A stretch of DNA of 30,776 nt from a virus: positions 1-30,776 of the IMG/VR virus record IMGVR_UViG_3300025705_000012. The stretch is one strand, 5' to 3'. Of this stretch, positions 1-8,807 are shown one piece after another (position 1 is the first letter of the stretch; each line of letters opens with the position of its first letter). The notes under the pieces were generated by a model. It was given only the letters and a program-made list of their open reading frames with translations, was not told the DNA's origin and searched no databases. A program made the position numbers and the translations under genes.

Positions 1-108
1 TTCATCTAATACTTTGTTGATGTCTGCTTGAAGGTTAAGGCTAATTTTGTGGTTTGCTAACTCCGTCTTTTTGTTCATCTTGCTGAGAACTTTATTTACT
101 ACCTGCAT
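1..108 (-). CDS. N-terminal part of capsid-assembly protein (continues at 30776)
   Basis: An open frame starts at ATG 108 and runs through the left edge without a stop after exactly 36 codons. It begins MQVVNKVLSKMNKK and is helical and basic. Joined to the right edge it continues in frame (LGQ, then MKLKNG) into the Glu-rich protein at 30189-30776, giving about 231 residues. The upstream gene ends at 110, one base before this ATG, which is typical of the tight packing here. The fit of frame and content across the edges is what a circular genome linearised inside a gene would give. Function is inferred from the position just ahead of the major capsid gene: scaffold or capsid assembly. Confidence 0.72.
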   Translation of the reverse strand, partial: MQVVNKVLSKMNKKTELANHKISLNLQADINKVLDE

Positions 109-109
109 A

Positions 110-367
110 TTATTTTAATTTTTGGATTGCTTTATATTCTACTGCTGTGTATTGATCTTCAATTTCATCGTCTTTTAAGGCTGTCAAAGCTGCGTTTCGA
201 GTTGCAACTGTATCGTTGTAAACCTTAATCTTTTCGTTGTTGATACCCTTAATCTGCTCAAAGGTATTTACGATTAATTCAATCTGTGGTGCAAGTACTC
301 CTAATACTGAGGTGCTTGAAATTAGATTGTTTTTTTCTTGTTCTTTGTCAATCTCTTGTTTTGCCAT
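110..367 (-). CDS. Small structural-module protein, unknown function
   Basis: An 85-residue soluble protein with a charged N-terminus (KQEIDKEQEK), a hydrophobic stretch around residues 18-34 (STSVLGVLAPQIELIV) and a charged helical tail. It lies between the Cys-rich mini-protein and the capsid-assembly gene, and its stop precedes the next ATG by one base. The start has an A-rich leader (AAGTTATAAGATTATG) like those at 1135 and 27936. I recognise no family. Position between the maturation protease and the scaffold suggests a head-assembly role, but that is only context. Confidence 0.7.
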   Translation of the reverse strand: MAKQEIDKEQEKNNLISSTSVLGVLAPQIELIVNTFEQIKGINNEKIKVYNDTVATRNAALTALKDDEIEDQYTAVEYKAIQKLK

Positions 368-402
368 AATCTTATAACTTTATATTTAACTTAATTGTGC
401 GT

Positions 403-549
403 TTAACGAGTGAGAGGCCCGATCCCTTGATTCATAAGGTAGCCTTGACAACATTTAATTGAGTAAGTATCTGAGTCGATACATAAACACGCTCTGCTGT
501 CGTTTGTAGGACTTGTTCCGTAGCCTACTGTATTATTATTTTCCTTCAT
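403..549 (-). CDS. 48-residue Cys-rich mini-protein
   Basis: An ORF of 48 codons from ATG 549 to TAA 403, with the core ACLCIDSDTYSIKCCQGY and a QGIG motif near the end. Small proteins with this CLC...TYS.KCC.G pattern recur in Bacteroidota phage structural modules, as I recall; their function is unknown. Its start lies inside the last 14 bases of the protease gene, a typical coupled overlap. The four clustered cysteines could bind metal or form disulfides. No signal peptide is visible. Confidence 0.7.
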   Translation of the reverse strand: MKENNNTVGYGTSPTNDSRACLCIDSDTYSIKCCQGYLMNQGIGPLTR

Positions 550-1135
550 TGTCTATTTTTTTTAAGGTTTTATAAATATCAGTAAGGACCGCCATAGCTA
601 AATCTTCCTCATTTTCTTTCTTCTCTGCCTTGTCTGCGAAATAACCTTCGATACTGAATCCTTTTACTTTTCCTGTCTTTACATAGTCATTCCAAATCTC
701 ATCATTGTCCACCTTTACAGTTCCTGCCCAAGTTCCTTTTGGCAAGTCCATTCCATAGAGTGCTGTCTTATCTATTTTGCTGTCCTCAACAATCCAAGAT
801 TCTACCAAAGTCAATCCCTTGATACTTTCTGCGTGTTCCAATGTAGAGTTTGCCTGTTTTCCGTTCTTTAAGTACATTTGAGACGCTTTTAAAACAGTAT
901 CTCTGCTGAAATATATATAGTATTCCTTTTCCGCATCTACTCGGTAAATCGGCTTATTTGGAATAAGTAAAGCACCCATAAGAATACGCTTTTCTTTATC
1001 CACTTCTTTGAATTTAAACTCCTTGCCTTTAAGAGCAATAAAGTTTTCCTCAATCGCAGGACTTTCCACAACTGAAATTGCGTCTACTCCTGTTTCTAAA
1101 TCCTGATCGTCTAATAACAATTCTATAATTTCCAT
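536..1135 (-). CDS. XkdF-like capsid maturation serine protease (peptidase S78 type 2)
   Basis: A 199-residue protein. I start it at ATG 1135 (MEIIELLLDD), not at the longer in-frame ATG 1177, because family members begin this way, with a GVDAISVVESPAIEENFI segment at residues 16-33. The protease core follows: GALLIPNKPIYR (54-65), His101 in STLEHAES and Ser161 in KGFSIEGYF, the expected His and Ser of prohead proteases of the XkdF group. It would process scaffold or capsid protein during head maturation. It follows the tape measure gene and, around the circle, precedes the scaffold and capsid genes. The upstream leader AAGTTATATAGATATG nearly repeats the one at 27936. Confidence 0.85.
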   Translation of the reverse strand: MEIIELLLDDQDLETGVDAISVVESPAIEENFIALKGKEFKFKEVDKEKRILMGALLIPNKPIYRVDAEKEYYIYFSRDTVLKASQMYLKNGKQANSTLEHAESIKGLTLVESWIVEDSKIDKTALYGMDLPKGTWAGTVKVDNDEIWNDYVKTGKVKGFSIEGYFADKAEKKENEEDLAMAVLTDIYKTLKKIDNEGK

Positions 1136-1154
1136 ATCTATATAACTTATAATT

Positions 1155-3026
1155 TTACAAACTTGCTGTTTTAACAATGTCTCTTTCCAAACTTTGTTTT
1201 GTTGTTACGTCTTTACTTACTACAAACGCCTTTATTGGTTTCTTATCTTGCTCTCCTATAACTCCTGCCAATTGGTTTGCATCGCTACTTCCTACTAAAT
1301 TAAATCTTGGTGGCTGAGGTGGTGCCGCAGGTTGTCCTGTCGCTCCTGTTGCTGCTGCTCCTTTTCCTTTGGGTGTCTTAACTGCTGTAATCTTTTTTAC
1401 CTGAGCAATACCACTTACAATTGCTGCTCCTGCCGCAACTGCACCCAATGCAGGACCAATTACAGGAATACCTGACATAGACTTGTAAGAATCTGTTGCC
1501 GATTGGTATGTGCTTATCGTAGTTGCTGCAATAGCCGCTGCTTTACCTGCTGCTGTTTCCTCTCCTAAAATTGTACTAAGGTTTTGGAATCCTTGTGCAA
1601 TCTGCATATTCTTTTCTCTCTTGGCTGCTACCTCAGCATCATCTATTTCCTTGTCTGTTTTCGCTTTGTCTCTTGCTACCTCTGCACTCTTTTGGGCATA
1701 AGCAATGTCTGCATCTGTTTTTGCCTGAGTACCTGCCTTAGCATTATCAGCTGCATTTTTAAGACGTTCTAATTCTAACCTATTCTCCTCATCGTTTATC
1801 TCCTTTAAAGCATTTAGCCTTTCAACTTCATTTTCAATTCCCTCTGCTGCTATTCTTTTGCTTTCAGCCGCAATTTGATTTTTACTTTCTGCTAACTGCT
1901 GAACCATATCGTTCTGCTCTTTCAACAAAGAGTTTTCGTTTGTAAGTTGCTCAGACCTGAATCCTGCAACCTTAGCATCAATAGCAATTATTTCTGTATT
2001 TAAAGCAAACCTCTCATTTATAATTTCATTTGTTTCTCCTTCTATTTTTGCTCGTTCGTTAAGTGCGTCTAACTGTGCCTGTATTGCTGTTTTTTCTGCA
2101 TCGCTTTGTTGTTTAAGAACTTCGCCTAATTGCTTATTTGCTGCTATCCTGTCCTCAATGCTTTTGCTTTCGTCATCTCTTATTTGCCTCTGAGTTTCTG
2201 CCGCAAGGTCATATTTCTCAACCAACCTTTGTTGCTCTAAAGCTAATAATTCAAAGTTCTTTTTTAAAGCTGTTAGTTTTTTAGAATCTTCTAATACTGT
2301 GTCTAAGTTTATATTCTTAATCGTGTCTGCTGTTGCCTGTGCCACGTTAGTTGCAAGAGTTCCTACTTCGGTAACTGCCTCTACAAAATTAGTCGCTATA
2401 TCTGTACCTGCTTGTTTTATGTTTTCGCCTGTTTCGGTTAGTTTGGTTTCTAAATCCTCAATATCTCCTTCAAGTCTTTTAATGGTCTCAGGGTCCTTAC
2501 CGCCTAAGAAACTATTTTCCCAAGCCAACTGTGCCTTCTTGACTCCTAAGGCCATTCCCTGAATAGCACCTACAACCAAGTTAATGGATAGCATCAAGGC
2601 CCCTCCTAATACCTTCTGCAACGCATCAAAGCCTCCTGTACTTTCGCTTGTACTTTTGAATACGTCAATTAGAACATCGGTAATCTGTTTAAAGATAATA
2701 GCTACTGCATTGAACGCTGTTTCAACTGCATCTGCAACCTCTTGATTTTTCATCAGGGCCTCACTCAGTTTTTCAAAGAGTTTCATTACGATACCAATAC
2801 CTGCTGCCTTCATAGCAAGTCCTATTCCTTTGACTCCCTTACCTAATACCTGAGTAGCTTTAGCCGCCTTGTTAGTTGCCTCCTCTTGTTGCTTGGCTTG
2901 TTTTATCGCAGCGTCTCCTTGCTCTTTCTGTTGCTTTTGTAAGTCTTCTATCTGCTTAGTTAAATCTTCAACGCCTTTGACAGCTTTTCCTACCTGAGCC
3001 TCAATTGTAATTGTTTCCTTTATCAT
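1155..3026 (-). CDS. Tape measure protein
   Basis: A 623-residue protein rich in Ala, Lys, Glu and Gln. It has an N-terminal coiled coil (residues 10-55), hydrophobic helices at about 68-90 and 130-165, a long coiled-coil centre (about 185-460), and a Gly/Ala hydrophobic segment near 515-545 (IPVIGPALGAVAAGAAIVSG). A Gly/Pro-rich C-terminal tail follows. Length, composition and position after the tail genes fit a siphovirus tape measure, which sets tail length; at about 0.15 nm per residue this predicts a tail near 90 nm. Its ATG overlaps the TGA of the 48-residue gene upstream (ATGA). The order is unusual: it lies downstream of the large tail-tip protein. Confidence 0.88.
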   Translation of the reverse strand: MIKETITIEAQVGKAVKGVEDLTKQIEDLQKQQKEQGDAAIKQAKQQEEATNKAAKATQVLGKGVKGIGLAMKAAGIGIVMKLFEKLSEALMKNQEVADAVETAFNAVAIIFKQITDVLIDVFKSTSESTGGFDALQKVLGGALMLSINLVVGAIQGMALGVKKAQLAWENSFLGGKDPETIKRLEGDIEDLETKLTETGENIKQAGTDIATNFVEAVTEVGTLATNVAQATADTIKNINLDTVLEDSKKLTALKKNFELLALEQQRLVEKYDLAAETQRQIRDDESKSIEDRIAANKQLGEVLKQQSDAEKTAIQAQLDALNERAKIEGETNEIINERFALNTEIIAIDAKVAGFRSEQLTNENSLLKEQNDMVQQLAESKNQIAAESKRIAAEGIENEVERLNALKEINDEENRLELERLKNAADNAKAGTQAKTDADIAYAQKSAEVARDKAKTDKEIDDAEVAAKREKNMQIAQGFQNLSTILGEETAAGKAAAIAATTISTYQSATDSYKSMSGIPVIGPALGAVAAGAAIVSGIAQVKKITAVKTPKGKGAAATGATGQPAAPPQPPRFNLVGSSDANQLAGVIGEQDKKPIKAFVVSKDVTTKQSLERDIVKTASL

Positions 3027-3169
3027 TGCTTTTCTTTTAAGGTGGTTTTAAGAGCGTTTACCAACTCTTTTGTATTTTCAGGTAGTTTGTATTTACCTTG
3101 TGCTATTTGTATCAACTCTGTTGCGTTTTTGTGTTCAAACTGCAAACAATCTAAAATGTTCTGTATCAT
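3023..3169 (-). CDS. 48-residue tail-module protein
   Basis: A 48-codon ORF (MIQNILDCLQFEHKN...TLKEKQ) fills the gap between the 870-residue tail protein and the tape measure gene. It is joined to both by ATGA overlaps (3166-3169 and 3023-3026), strong evidence that it is translated. The sequence is mostly helical and soluble. I recognise no family. A small chaperone or accessory factor for the tape measure is possible by position only. Confidence 0.7.
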   Translation of the reverse strand: MIQNILDCLQFEHKNATELIQIAQGKYKLPENTKELVNALKTTLKEKQ

Positions 3170-5778
3170 ACCTCGTTCAATAATTCTATATCACTCTCCC
3201 CTGATTGTAGGTTTGTCGTAATGCTGTTAATTCTATACAAGTTTTGGTTAATCTTAAATCTGTCTCCTAAATTGTAATTCAGTAAGATCTTTAAAGGCAA
3301 CCAAGCCTTGACACTTGTAATTCTTCTCTGCTTGTTAAATACGTCCTGCATATAGTTTTGGTAGTAACGTCTAAACAAAGTGCTTGTTTGTAAAGCAGCA
3401 CTATTCCACTCACTAAACTCGGCATTAAAATTTATAGAAAATGCATTACTTGCGGTACCAACAGAGTTTAAAGGTGCGTTGTAAGCTGTTCTTTGTACTA
3501 CATCATCAGAGGTCTCTAAAAAAGCGTATGGTGCTCCTGTTTTATAATTCATATAGTGTAACAAAGGCTCTCCGATATAGGGATTGAAACTATCATCAAT
3601 CATATTGCCAATTTGCAAGTCTGTTTGGTTTATTGTATTACCATCAAATAATCTCTCATAAACACATTTCTCAAATGGAACTTCTAACTTGTAAATACTA
3701 CCTGCCCAATTATTTGTCTGTGTCAAGTCTCCTGAATATTCTAAGTCTCCAAACCTTCTATTAAATATCTGCTCAAACTTCTTAGCAAACAAACTTCCGT
3801 GACCTTTAAACCTCATATCAATTTGCTTGTATGGTAGTCCGTTGGAAACTGTTCCACCACTTACATCTATGTACTCGCTTATATCGTAAACAATAGAGGC
3901 ATCGCTGTAATTTTTAACAGATACATAAGTACCTAAATAACCTGTAAACCCTGTTCCTGTGACTTCAAGCTTTGTTGTGGTTGCATCTAATACTACGCTA
4001 TAAATCCCATCTCCTGAAAACTCAGCACTTTGGTCTGTCTCTGTACTAAACCTAACTGTACCTGCTGAATAATTATCTATTTGAAAATTCAATTGGTACT
4101 TGTCAGGGTTCTTAAAAAAGTCATTATCTACTGCTGTGGTGCTTGCGTTGGCTCCTGTAAAACCTGTATAAATATCATAGCTCCAACCTGTTGGCGTACT
4201 GAAATTACTAAACTGATACCCTATTGTACTAACTCCATAAAATTCGTCTAAGGGTTCTACTTTTACAATGTCTCCCTCATAGTATGCTGTTAAGTTAAAC
4301 AGCCTAAAAATTCCTGTCAGAAAATCTATTACCTTCATCTTAGGTAGCTGCTGAGTTGGTTTCCAAGCAAACTGAATCAATGCACCCTCAATTTCACTAT
4401 TGTCGCTTTCAAGCATAGCAAAACAATTTGGTGTACAAAGAGACCTTGAATCTTGACAAATAGCTCCGCTTGAGTTTGTCTGTGAGCCTGTTGTGCGGCT
4501 GTCTGTTCCATTAGTCCAACGGATCCCTGCTCTCATAGTCATATTACCTGCCGGAAATGTTATAGGCTCATCGCAAACTAATTGCACTCTAAAATAGCCA
4601 TAATGAGTTGCGTGTGTATGGTTATTTCCTGCCAAATAGTGAATACTTACTGAATTGGTACTTGTTCCGTCTGAGGTTTGTGTATAAGATGGCGTAAGTT
4701 CCTCAGTTCCTCCAACAGGTGTGTAATAAATTTCAAGCGTATAAATTTTAGCAGCATCAGATGTTTGTGGTCTTGCATCAACACTAAAACCCCAAAGAAG
4801 TCCTATTCCATTTCCTCCTCCAAAAATTCCTGTTATTTGTTCAACTTCAAATCCATCGTCTCTTGAATTAATGTTAGCAGAAAAATTAACTCCATTTTTG
4901 TCAGGGCAAAGGCAACCACTTCCCAAAGAACTAAACGAAGAAAGTAATCCATAAGTCGCACTAAAAGAACTTGGCAATATAGTAAAACTTGAGGGCAAGG
5001 TAGTCTCAGGCTGTGCAACCCCTTGTTTTCTGTGCATATACATAAACAGGTCATCAAACCTTCCTAAGTTATTACCTTTTCCTAAAAAGTCTTCTGAAAA
5101 TGTTATTCCATATTGTATCTCAATAGCCTTAATAATCATAGGTACTCCCAAGCTAAATTTTAAGTCTGACCATAAAACTCCGTGCTTTTGTCCTGTTGAG
5201 TGATAATGCAAATTTCCATCTCCATTAATGTTTGTGCCTGTATCGTAATAGAGCCTCTTTGTAGGACTTATAAGAGCAGTTCTCATTACGTTGGTATAAG
5301 TAGTTCCATCAACTGTCATTGAGCCTGTGCTGTCAGATAAACTTGCTTTCATTACGTCCATACTAAAGACCTTTTCAAAGTTGTCCAACCAAATCAAGTC
5401 GCTTAATTCATCTTCACTAATAGCGTCTTTTAACTCTACCAAGTTTCCAATAAATACCACCTTGTATGCGTAGGCTACATTGTCTTTCATCTCAACACTT
5501 TGCAGTCTAATTTTGCCCTCTTGAAAAGTCTTAGAGTTTAGTTCAATTCTTGCAGGTGTTTTTATTCTGCCATCATATCCTTGAATTATATCAAAGTTAT
5601 AATAGTGTTCAAACAGCTTGTTGGTTTCCCTTGTAGCAGGTAAGCTAAACTCCTGCGTGAATCCTGTAAATATAGTTGCAGGGTCTTTTATGTTCTGTAT
5701 AGACTGAGTCAAAGAAATTATCTCATCGTCAAATAACTCTACTCTTTGTCCCTGTATGTATAGCTGTACCTGTTGCAT
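3166..5778 (-). CDS. Large tail protein (tail-tip/baseplate hub candidate)
   Basis: An 870-residue protein. The N-terminal part (VELFDDEIISLTQSIQNI, residues 13-30, then FTGFTQEFSLPAT and FEHYYNFDII) is a hallmark of a large tail protein widespread in Bacteroidota siphoviruses. The middle and C-terminal parts are beta-rich with many Ser, Thr, Gly and Asn and several cysteines (GSGCLCPDKN near 290), typical of tail-tip or fibre-like regions. Its ATG follows the stop of the upstream tail gene directly. The exact role, hub or host contact, cannot be set from sequence alone. Confidence 0.78.
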   Translation of the reverse strand: MQQVQLYIQGQRVELFDDEIISLTQSIQNIKDPATIFTGFTQEFSLPATRETNKLFEHYYNFDIIQGYDGRIKTPARIELNSKTFQEGKIRLQSVEMKDNVAYAYKVVFIGNLVELKDAISEDELSDLIWLDNFEKVFSMDVMKASLSDSTGSMTVDGTTYTNVMRTALISPTKRLYYDTGTNINGDGNLHYHSTGQKHGVLWSDLKFSLGVPMIIKAIEIQYGITFSEDFLGKGNNLGRFDDLFMYMHRKQGVAQPETTLPSSFTILPSSFSATYGLLSSFSSLGSGCLCPDKNGVNFSANINSRDDGFEVEQITGIFGGGNGIGLLWGFSVDARPQTSDAAKIYTLEIYYTPVGGTEELTPSYTQTSDGTSTNSVSIHYLAGNNHTHATHYGYFRVQLVCDEPITFPAGNMTMRAGIRWTNGTDSRTTGSQTNSSGAICQDSRSLCTPNCFAMLESDNSEIEGALIQFAWKPTQQLPKMKVIDFLTGIFRLFNLTAYYEGDIVKVEPLDEFYGVSTIGYQFSNFSTPTGWSYDIYTGFTGANASTTAVDNDFFKNPDKYQLNFQIDNYSAGTVRFSTETDQSAEFSGDGIYSVVLDATTTKLEVTGTGFTGYLGTYVSVKNYSDASIVYDISEYIDVSGGTVSNGLPYKQIDMRFKGHGSLFAKKFEQIFNRRFGDLEYSGDLTQTNNWAGSIYKLEVPFEKCVYERLFDGNTINQTDLQIGNMIDDSFNPYIGEPLLHYMNYKTGAPYAFLETSDDVVQRTAYNAPLNSVGTASNAFSINFNAEFSEWNSAALQTSTLFRRYYQNYMQDVFNKQRRITSVKAWLPLKILLNYNLGDRFKINQNLYRINSITTNLQSGESDIELLNEV

Positions 5779-6954
5779 TTATCGTATGTTGTTTTGAATG
5801 TCGTTGGCGTACTCGAACTCAATGGCGTAATTAATTACCTTCTCATTTGCATCTGTCTTTTCCTGTATGTTGCTCGTTATTATATTTACAGGATAAGCTG
5901 AGGAACTTGAGCTCCCTTTATTAATCCATACCTGCTCCGCCAATAAAAGGTCTTCTATCTTATCATTGTAATTTTCTGCTATCCAACCTGTGTTTAAACT
6001 AAACTTTCTTTTTCCTTTTTTGTTAAGAATACTTTTTTGCCTTTGGTAAGTTTCATAACCCCAATATCCATTTGTTTTTGCCCCTACTATATTGGCTCTG
6101 TATTCGTTCTTTGAGGTCTCGTAATTGTCTGTTTTAAGGCCCATAAAGGTAACTTTGTCTATTGCCCCAAACCTGTTTAAAAACCATATTATTGTCCCTG
6201 TGCTATTATTTGTAAAGTCAGGAATACAATCTATGTTGTCATAAGTTACTAAGGTTAAGTTTGCCCAAGTTGCTTTTGTAAGTCCTAAGCTATCTATGTA
6301 GGTATTTGAATATGTTAGATATTGAATAATATCTGCTGAGTTATTAGATGGCGTGCCTTGGGTTGTAATAAATTGTCCTGATGAACCATAATAATTTACA
6401 GAGGGTCCTGCTGTTGTATCTGATTGGTATATAGGTATAAAAGTGCTGTACTTATCTTTACTTTGAAAGAAATTTTGGTTTATCTGTATTTCAGTAAAAT
6501 GAGAGGTAACAGTTGGTGTGTCAAATGAAACTGCAACAGTACCACCCCCTGCTGAGGAATAAACTCCTACCATAGACTGCGAACCCTCTTCAAATTTAAT
6601 ATATCCATCAAATACTGCAAAGTCTTCAACACTTGAGGTAATTGTTGTTCCTGTGGCAGATGTTTTACTTATTTGAATCCCTCCCCACATTGCAGTTGCA
6701 GGGTATGTTGTAGGATCTCCAACTTTAGGTAAATAGTCTTTTAAAAGTTCTGCTACTTCAAACGTCCACCACTCATATACTCCTTCTCTTACTGATGTTG
6801 TTTTTTTTAATTCATAAAGTGGTGTAGCAGGTCTGTCAGTTGTTTTAACTCCTTCATACGCCCATACACTTACATTTACTGTTGCTATTGTGTTTACAGC
6901 TGCTTTGTATGATACGTAATACGGACTCCTTGCAAATATCTTCTGTGTTGCCAT
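5779..6954 (-). CDS. Tail protein, distal-tail or fibre-like
   Basis: A 391-residue beta-rich protein starting MATQKIFARSPYYVSY. The IFARSPYY start is one I associate with tail proteins of Bacteroidota phages placed next to the large tail-tip protein. It has many aromatic and Thr/Ser residues and no membrane segment. It abuts both neighbours (6955 upstream, 5778 downstream) within the tail operon. A distal tail or receptor-binding role is inferred from position and composition; no catalytic motif is seen. Confidence 0.65.
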   Translation of the reverse strand: MATQKIFARSPYYVSYKAAVNTIATVNVSVWAYEGVKTTDRPATPLYELKKTTSVREGVYEWWTFEVAELLKDYLPKVGDPTTYPATAMWGGIQISKTSATGTTITSSVEDFAVFDGYIKFEEGSQSMVGVYSSAGGGTVAVSFDTPTVTSHFTEIQINQNFFQSKDKYSTFIPIYQSDTTAGPSVNYYGSSGQFITTQGTPSNNSADIIQYLTYSNTYIDSLGLTKATWANLTLVTYDNIDCIPDFTNNSTGTIIWFLNRFGAIDKVTFMGLKTDNYETSKNEYRANIVGAKTNGYWGYETYQRQKSILNKKGKRKFSLNTGWIAENYNDKIEDLLLAEQVWINKGSSSSSAYPVNIITSNIQEKTDANEKVINYAIEFEYANDIQNNIR

Positions 6955-7485
6955 TTATTTTAAATCTTTTAATTGTAATTCTAAATATGCTTTACTGTCT
7001 TCTGTAAATGCTGTTGCCAATTCCACAGGTAGCTTTTCCATATACTTCTCAAATGGCTTTGTCATAAACAGGCTCGGCTTAATTCCGTTATTATATATTC
7101 CTCTTGAGATCAGCCACAGTAAGCTTTTTCTTGGTATAAATTTTCCTTTTGCGTCTCTTGGTGCTATCCCTCTCCTAACTGTCCATTTGTCTAATTTACT
7201 TGCAGGTGGCATTCTGTCCTTGTAGCTGTATGGTGTATCGTACTTTTTCTTGACCCCACTTACTCCCTTGTCAATAAATTCTCCATAGGCCTCCATTTCA
7301 ATACCTGCCTCAATCAACTTTCCTTTTTCAAACTTATCGGTACCCTGTATAGAATCTGATAAGGTCCCTGAGGCGTTTTTAGGCTTTCTAAACTTACCTT
7401 GAGGCTTTGCAAGGTTTGCCTTTGCCTCCTCAATGATAAGGTCTCTATACACCTTTAAAACGTGTTGTGTCTCTAATAAATACAT
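6955..7485 (-). CDS. HK97 gp10-like tail completion protein
   Basis: A 176-residue basic protein. It has an N-terminal helix, a central GEFIDKGVSGVKKKY segment (around 68-82), KWTVRRGIAP (around 100-110) and a C-terminal PSLFMTKPFEKYM motif. The pattern of a Y/F-G-x-F-I-D-x-G turn followed by a C-terminal F-x-x-K-P-F motif fits the HK97 gp10-like tail-completion family. Its start overlaps the upstream gene by 13 bases. It would act at the head-tail or tail-end joint. Confidence 0.6.
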   Translation of the reverse strand: MYLLETQHVLKVYRDLIIEEAKANLAKPQGKFRKPKNASGTLSDSIQGTDKFEKGKLIEAGIEMEAYGEFIDKGVSGVKKKYDTPYSYKDRMPPASKLDKWTVRRGIAPRDAKGKFIPRKSLLWLISRGIYNNGIKPSLFMTKPFEKYMEKLPVELATAFTEDSKAYLELQLKDLK

Positions 7486-7961
7486 ATATCAATATCGTTT
7501 CTTACATAAACACTAAATGTATATGCCCAACCTGCTACCTCGTTTTCAAATCTGTCTTTAAATGGTTCGCAAGTTCCCTGACCTACCAATTCAAAAGCAT
7601 CGGCCCTCAAAGAGCCTCTCATCATACTTTGGTTTAATAAATTCACAACTGTTAGCTGAGTGTTTAAAACATCTTGCTCGTTATCTATTCCGATAAAAGT
7701 ATTGTCATATTTTTGGTTCTGCTCCTTCTTGGTTTGCCATACAATATCCATAACCATAACAGTAATATTAAATTGGATCGTGCTATCATTCAGGTTTGCA
7801 TTATTTATCATAACGTGTCCCAATGGAAACATCTCCTGTTTGTTTAGATCTACTTGCGTAATGTCTCCTATCGTAACTGTATTAATATCATCATTAGCCA
7901 AAAGAAAGTCTCTTAGCTTTTCTGTTATCTGATAATATGCTCTTGCTCCCTTGTTACTCAT
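7473..7961 (-). CDS. Tail terminator-like protein
   Basis: A 162-residue alpha/beta protein. The N-terminal helix YYQITEKLRDFLLAND is followed by beta strands typical of tail-terminator or minor-tail folds (gpU-like), and the C-terminus is GWAYTFSVYVRNDIDICIY. It lies directly after the frameshifted chaperone (ATGA overlap at 7958-7961) and before the gp10-like gene, the usual neighbourhood of a tail terminator. Assignment rests on size, position and general pattern, with no diagnostic motif. Confidence 0.55.
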   Translation of the reverse strand: MSNKGARAYYQITEKLRDFLLANDDINTVTIGDITQVDLNKQEMFPLGHVMINNANLNDSTIQFNITVMVMDIVWQTKKEQNQKYDNTFIGIDNEQDVLNTQLTVVNLLNQSMMRGSLRADAFELVGQGTCEPFKDRFENEVAGWAYTFSVYVRNDIDICIY

Positions 7962-8703
7962 TTCTTAAAGTTTTTCTTTATTTGTTGCTTTTCTACCTCG
8001 TTCTTTTCCTGCTCAAAGCATAAAGCCAACATACAGGTATTTACATTCATTTCTTCTATATCCTTGAATCTCGTAACGTCTCCCTTAGCGAGTGCGTAAA
8101 TAGATTGATACCAACCCCACTTTCTTCCAAAGCTTGCAGCTGAGTCGAGTCCATTTGATTCTCCTCCTCCAAATATCTCATCATACTTTTTGATAAGTCG
8201 TTCCCTAAACGATAAAAAAAAACAATGGAACTAATAACAGCATCTAATGGCATATTATTCATAGCCTCGTGGTATATGTCTCCCTCGTAATCTCTGACTG
8301 TGTAGAACTTGCCTTTCTCTTTGTCGATAGGTCTGTACAATACAGCCATTGCCATATTCATAATTTCCCAATCTGAAATGCTGCTATCTAAATCTATGTA
8401 CTCTCCGAAACTCATATCATCTAACTTCGGTATGAATCCAAATTTTGTATCTCCCATCTCGAACTTGGTAACCAACTCAGGCGTTTCCTCTAATAGCTTG
8501 ACAAGTCTGTTAGTAATTCTTGTTACGTCCTTAGCTTTAAACTTGATAGCATCGTTATATGGTACGTTGCAGAATATTTCAAGCATCTTCAATCTTAGCT
8601 GAGTGTCGCTATCCTGATACTTGTTTATGGCCTTGATATAGGCCTTGTACTGTCTTAAATTTATCTCCTTTAGTGCAGAGGGTGTTTGTATGTTTATTTG
8701 CAT
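7958..8703 (-). CDS. Tail assembly chaperone, -1 frameshift product (GT form)
   Basis: If ribosomes slip by -1 at the T9 run (8214-8222), the chaperone reading frame continues past the normal stop to TGA 7958. The product has about 248 residues, 163 from frame 0 and 85 from the -1 frame. The -1 frame is open throughout and encodes a coherent sequence: FGRKWGWYQSIYALAKGD, then RFKDIEEMNVNTCMLALC and a charged tail. Aromatic segments ending in ALAKGD are typical of the T part of tail chaperones in related phages. It would help load tail-tube subunits on the tape measure. The -1 frame has no separate upstream start, so slippage is the simplest reading. Confidence 0.72.
8056..8703 (-). CDS. Tail assembly chaperone, unshifted (G form)
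   Basis: A 215-residue protein starting MQINIQTPSALKEINLRQYKAY. The frame-0 C-terminus contains FFYRLGNDL and ends with GVGINLFTHSLRETL, both features I associate with tail chaperones of Bacteroidota phages. It is the first gene of the tail operon, placed after a terminator at 8754-8782. The long T-run at its FFY codons is the probable frameshift site for the longer form. The chaperone is separated from the tape measure by five genes, unlike the lambda order. Confidence 0.75.
   Translation of the reverse strand: MQINIQTPSALKEINLRQYKAYIKAINKYQDSDTQLRLKMLEIFCNVPYNDAIKFKAKDVTRITNRLVKLLEETPELVTKFEMGDTKFGFIPKLDDMSFGEYIDLDSSISDWEIMNMAMAVLYRPIDKEKGKFYTVRDYEGDIYHEAMNNMPLDAVISSIVFFYRLGNDLSKSMMRYLEEENQMDSTQLQALEESGVGINLFTHSLRETLRDSRI
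8212..8223 (-). promoter_or_regulatory. Probable -1 frameshift site (T9)
   Basis: On the minus strand the frame-0 codons are GTT TTT TTT TAT, with nine T in a row. A shift of one base back keeps perfect codon-anticodon pairing (T TTT TTT). The new frame is then open for 85 codons into a conserved-looking chaperone extension. Transcriptional slippage on the same run could produce the same product. Confidence 0.6.
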
Positions 8704-8753
8704 CTTAAATCGCTTGTATTAATATAACGAGCAAGATACATAAATTATAACAC

Positions 8754-8782
8754 AAAAAAAAGAGCCAACATTTCTGCGGCTC
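8754..8782 (-). terminator. Intrinsic terminator after the 8808-9038 gene
   Basis: On the minus strand the RNA would form GAGCC, an 11-base loop region, then GGCTC, followed directly by eight U. It separates the short 8808-9038 gene from the tail operon that starts at 8703. Confidence 0.85.
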
Positions 8783-8807
8783 CTGCTTTACTTAAAATTT
8801 AATTTAT

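Noticed and set aside
1133-1177. Longer start for the protease (MLKQQVCKII)
   Set aside because: The family begins at MEIIELL, and the extra 14 residues overlap the tape measure end.
4833-5057. 74-codon minus-strand ORF inside the 870-residue tail gene
   Set aside because: It is an out-of-frame shadow fully within a long confident gene.
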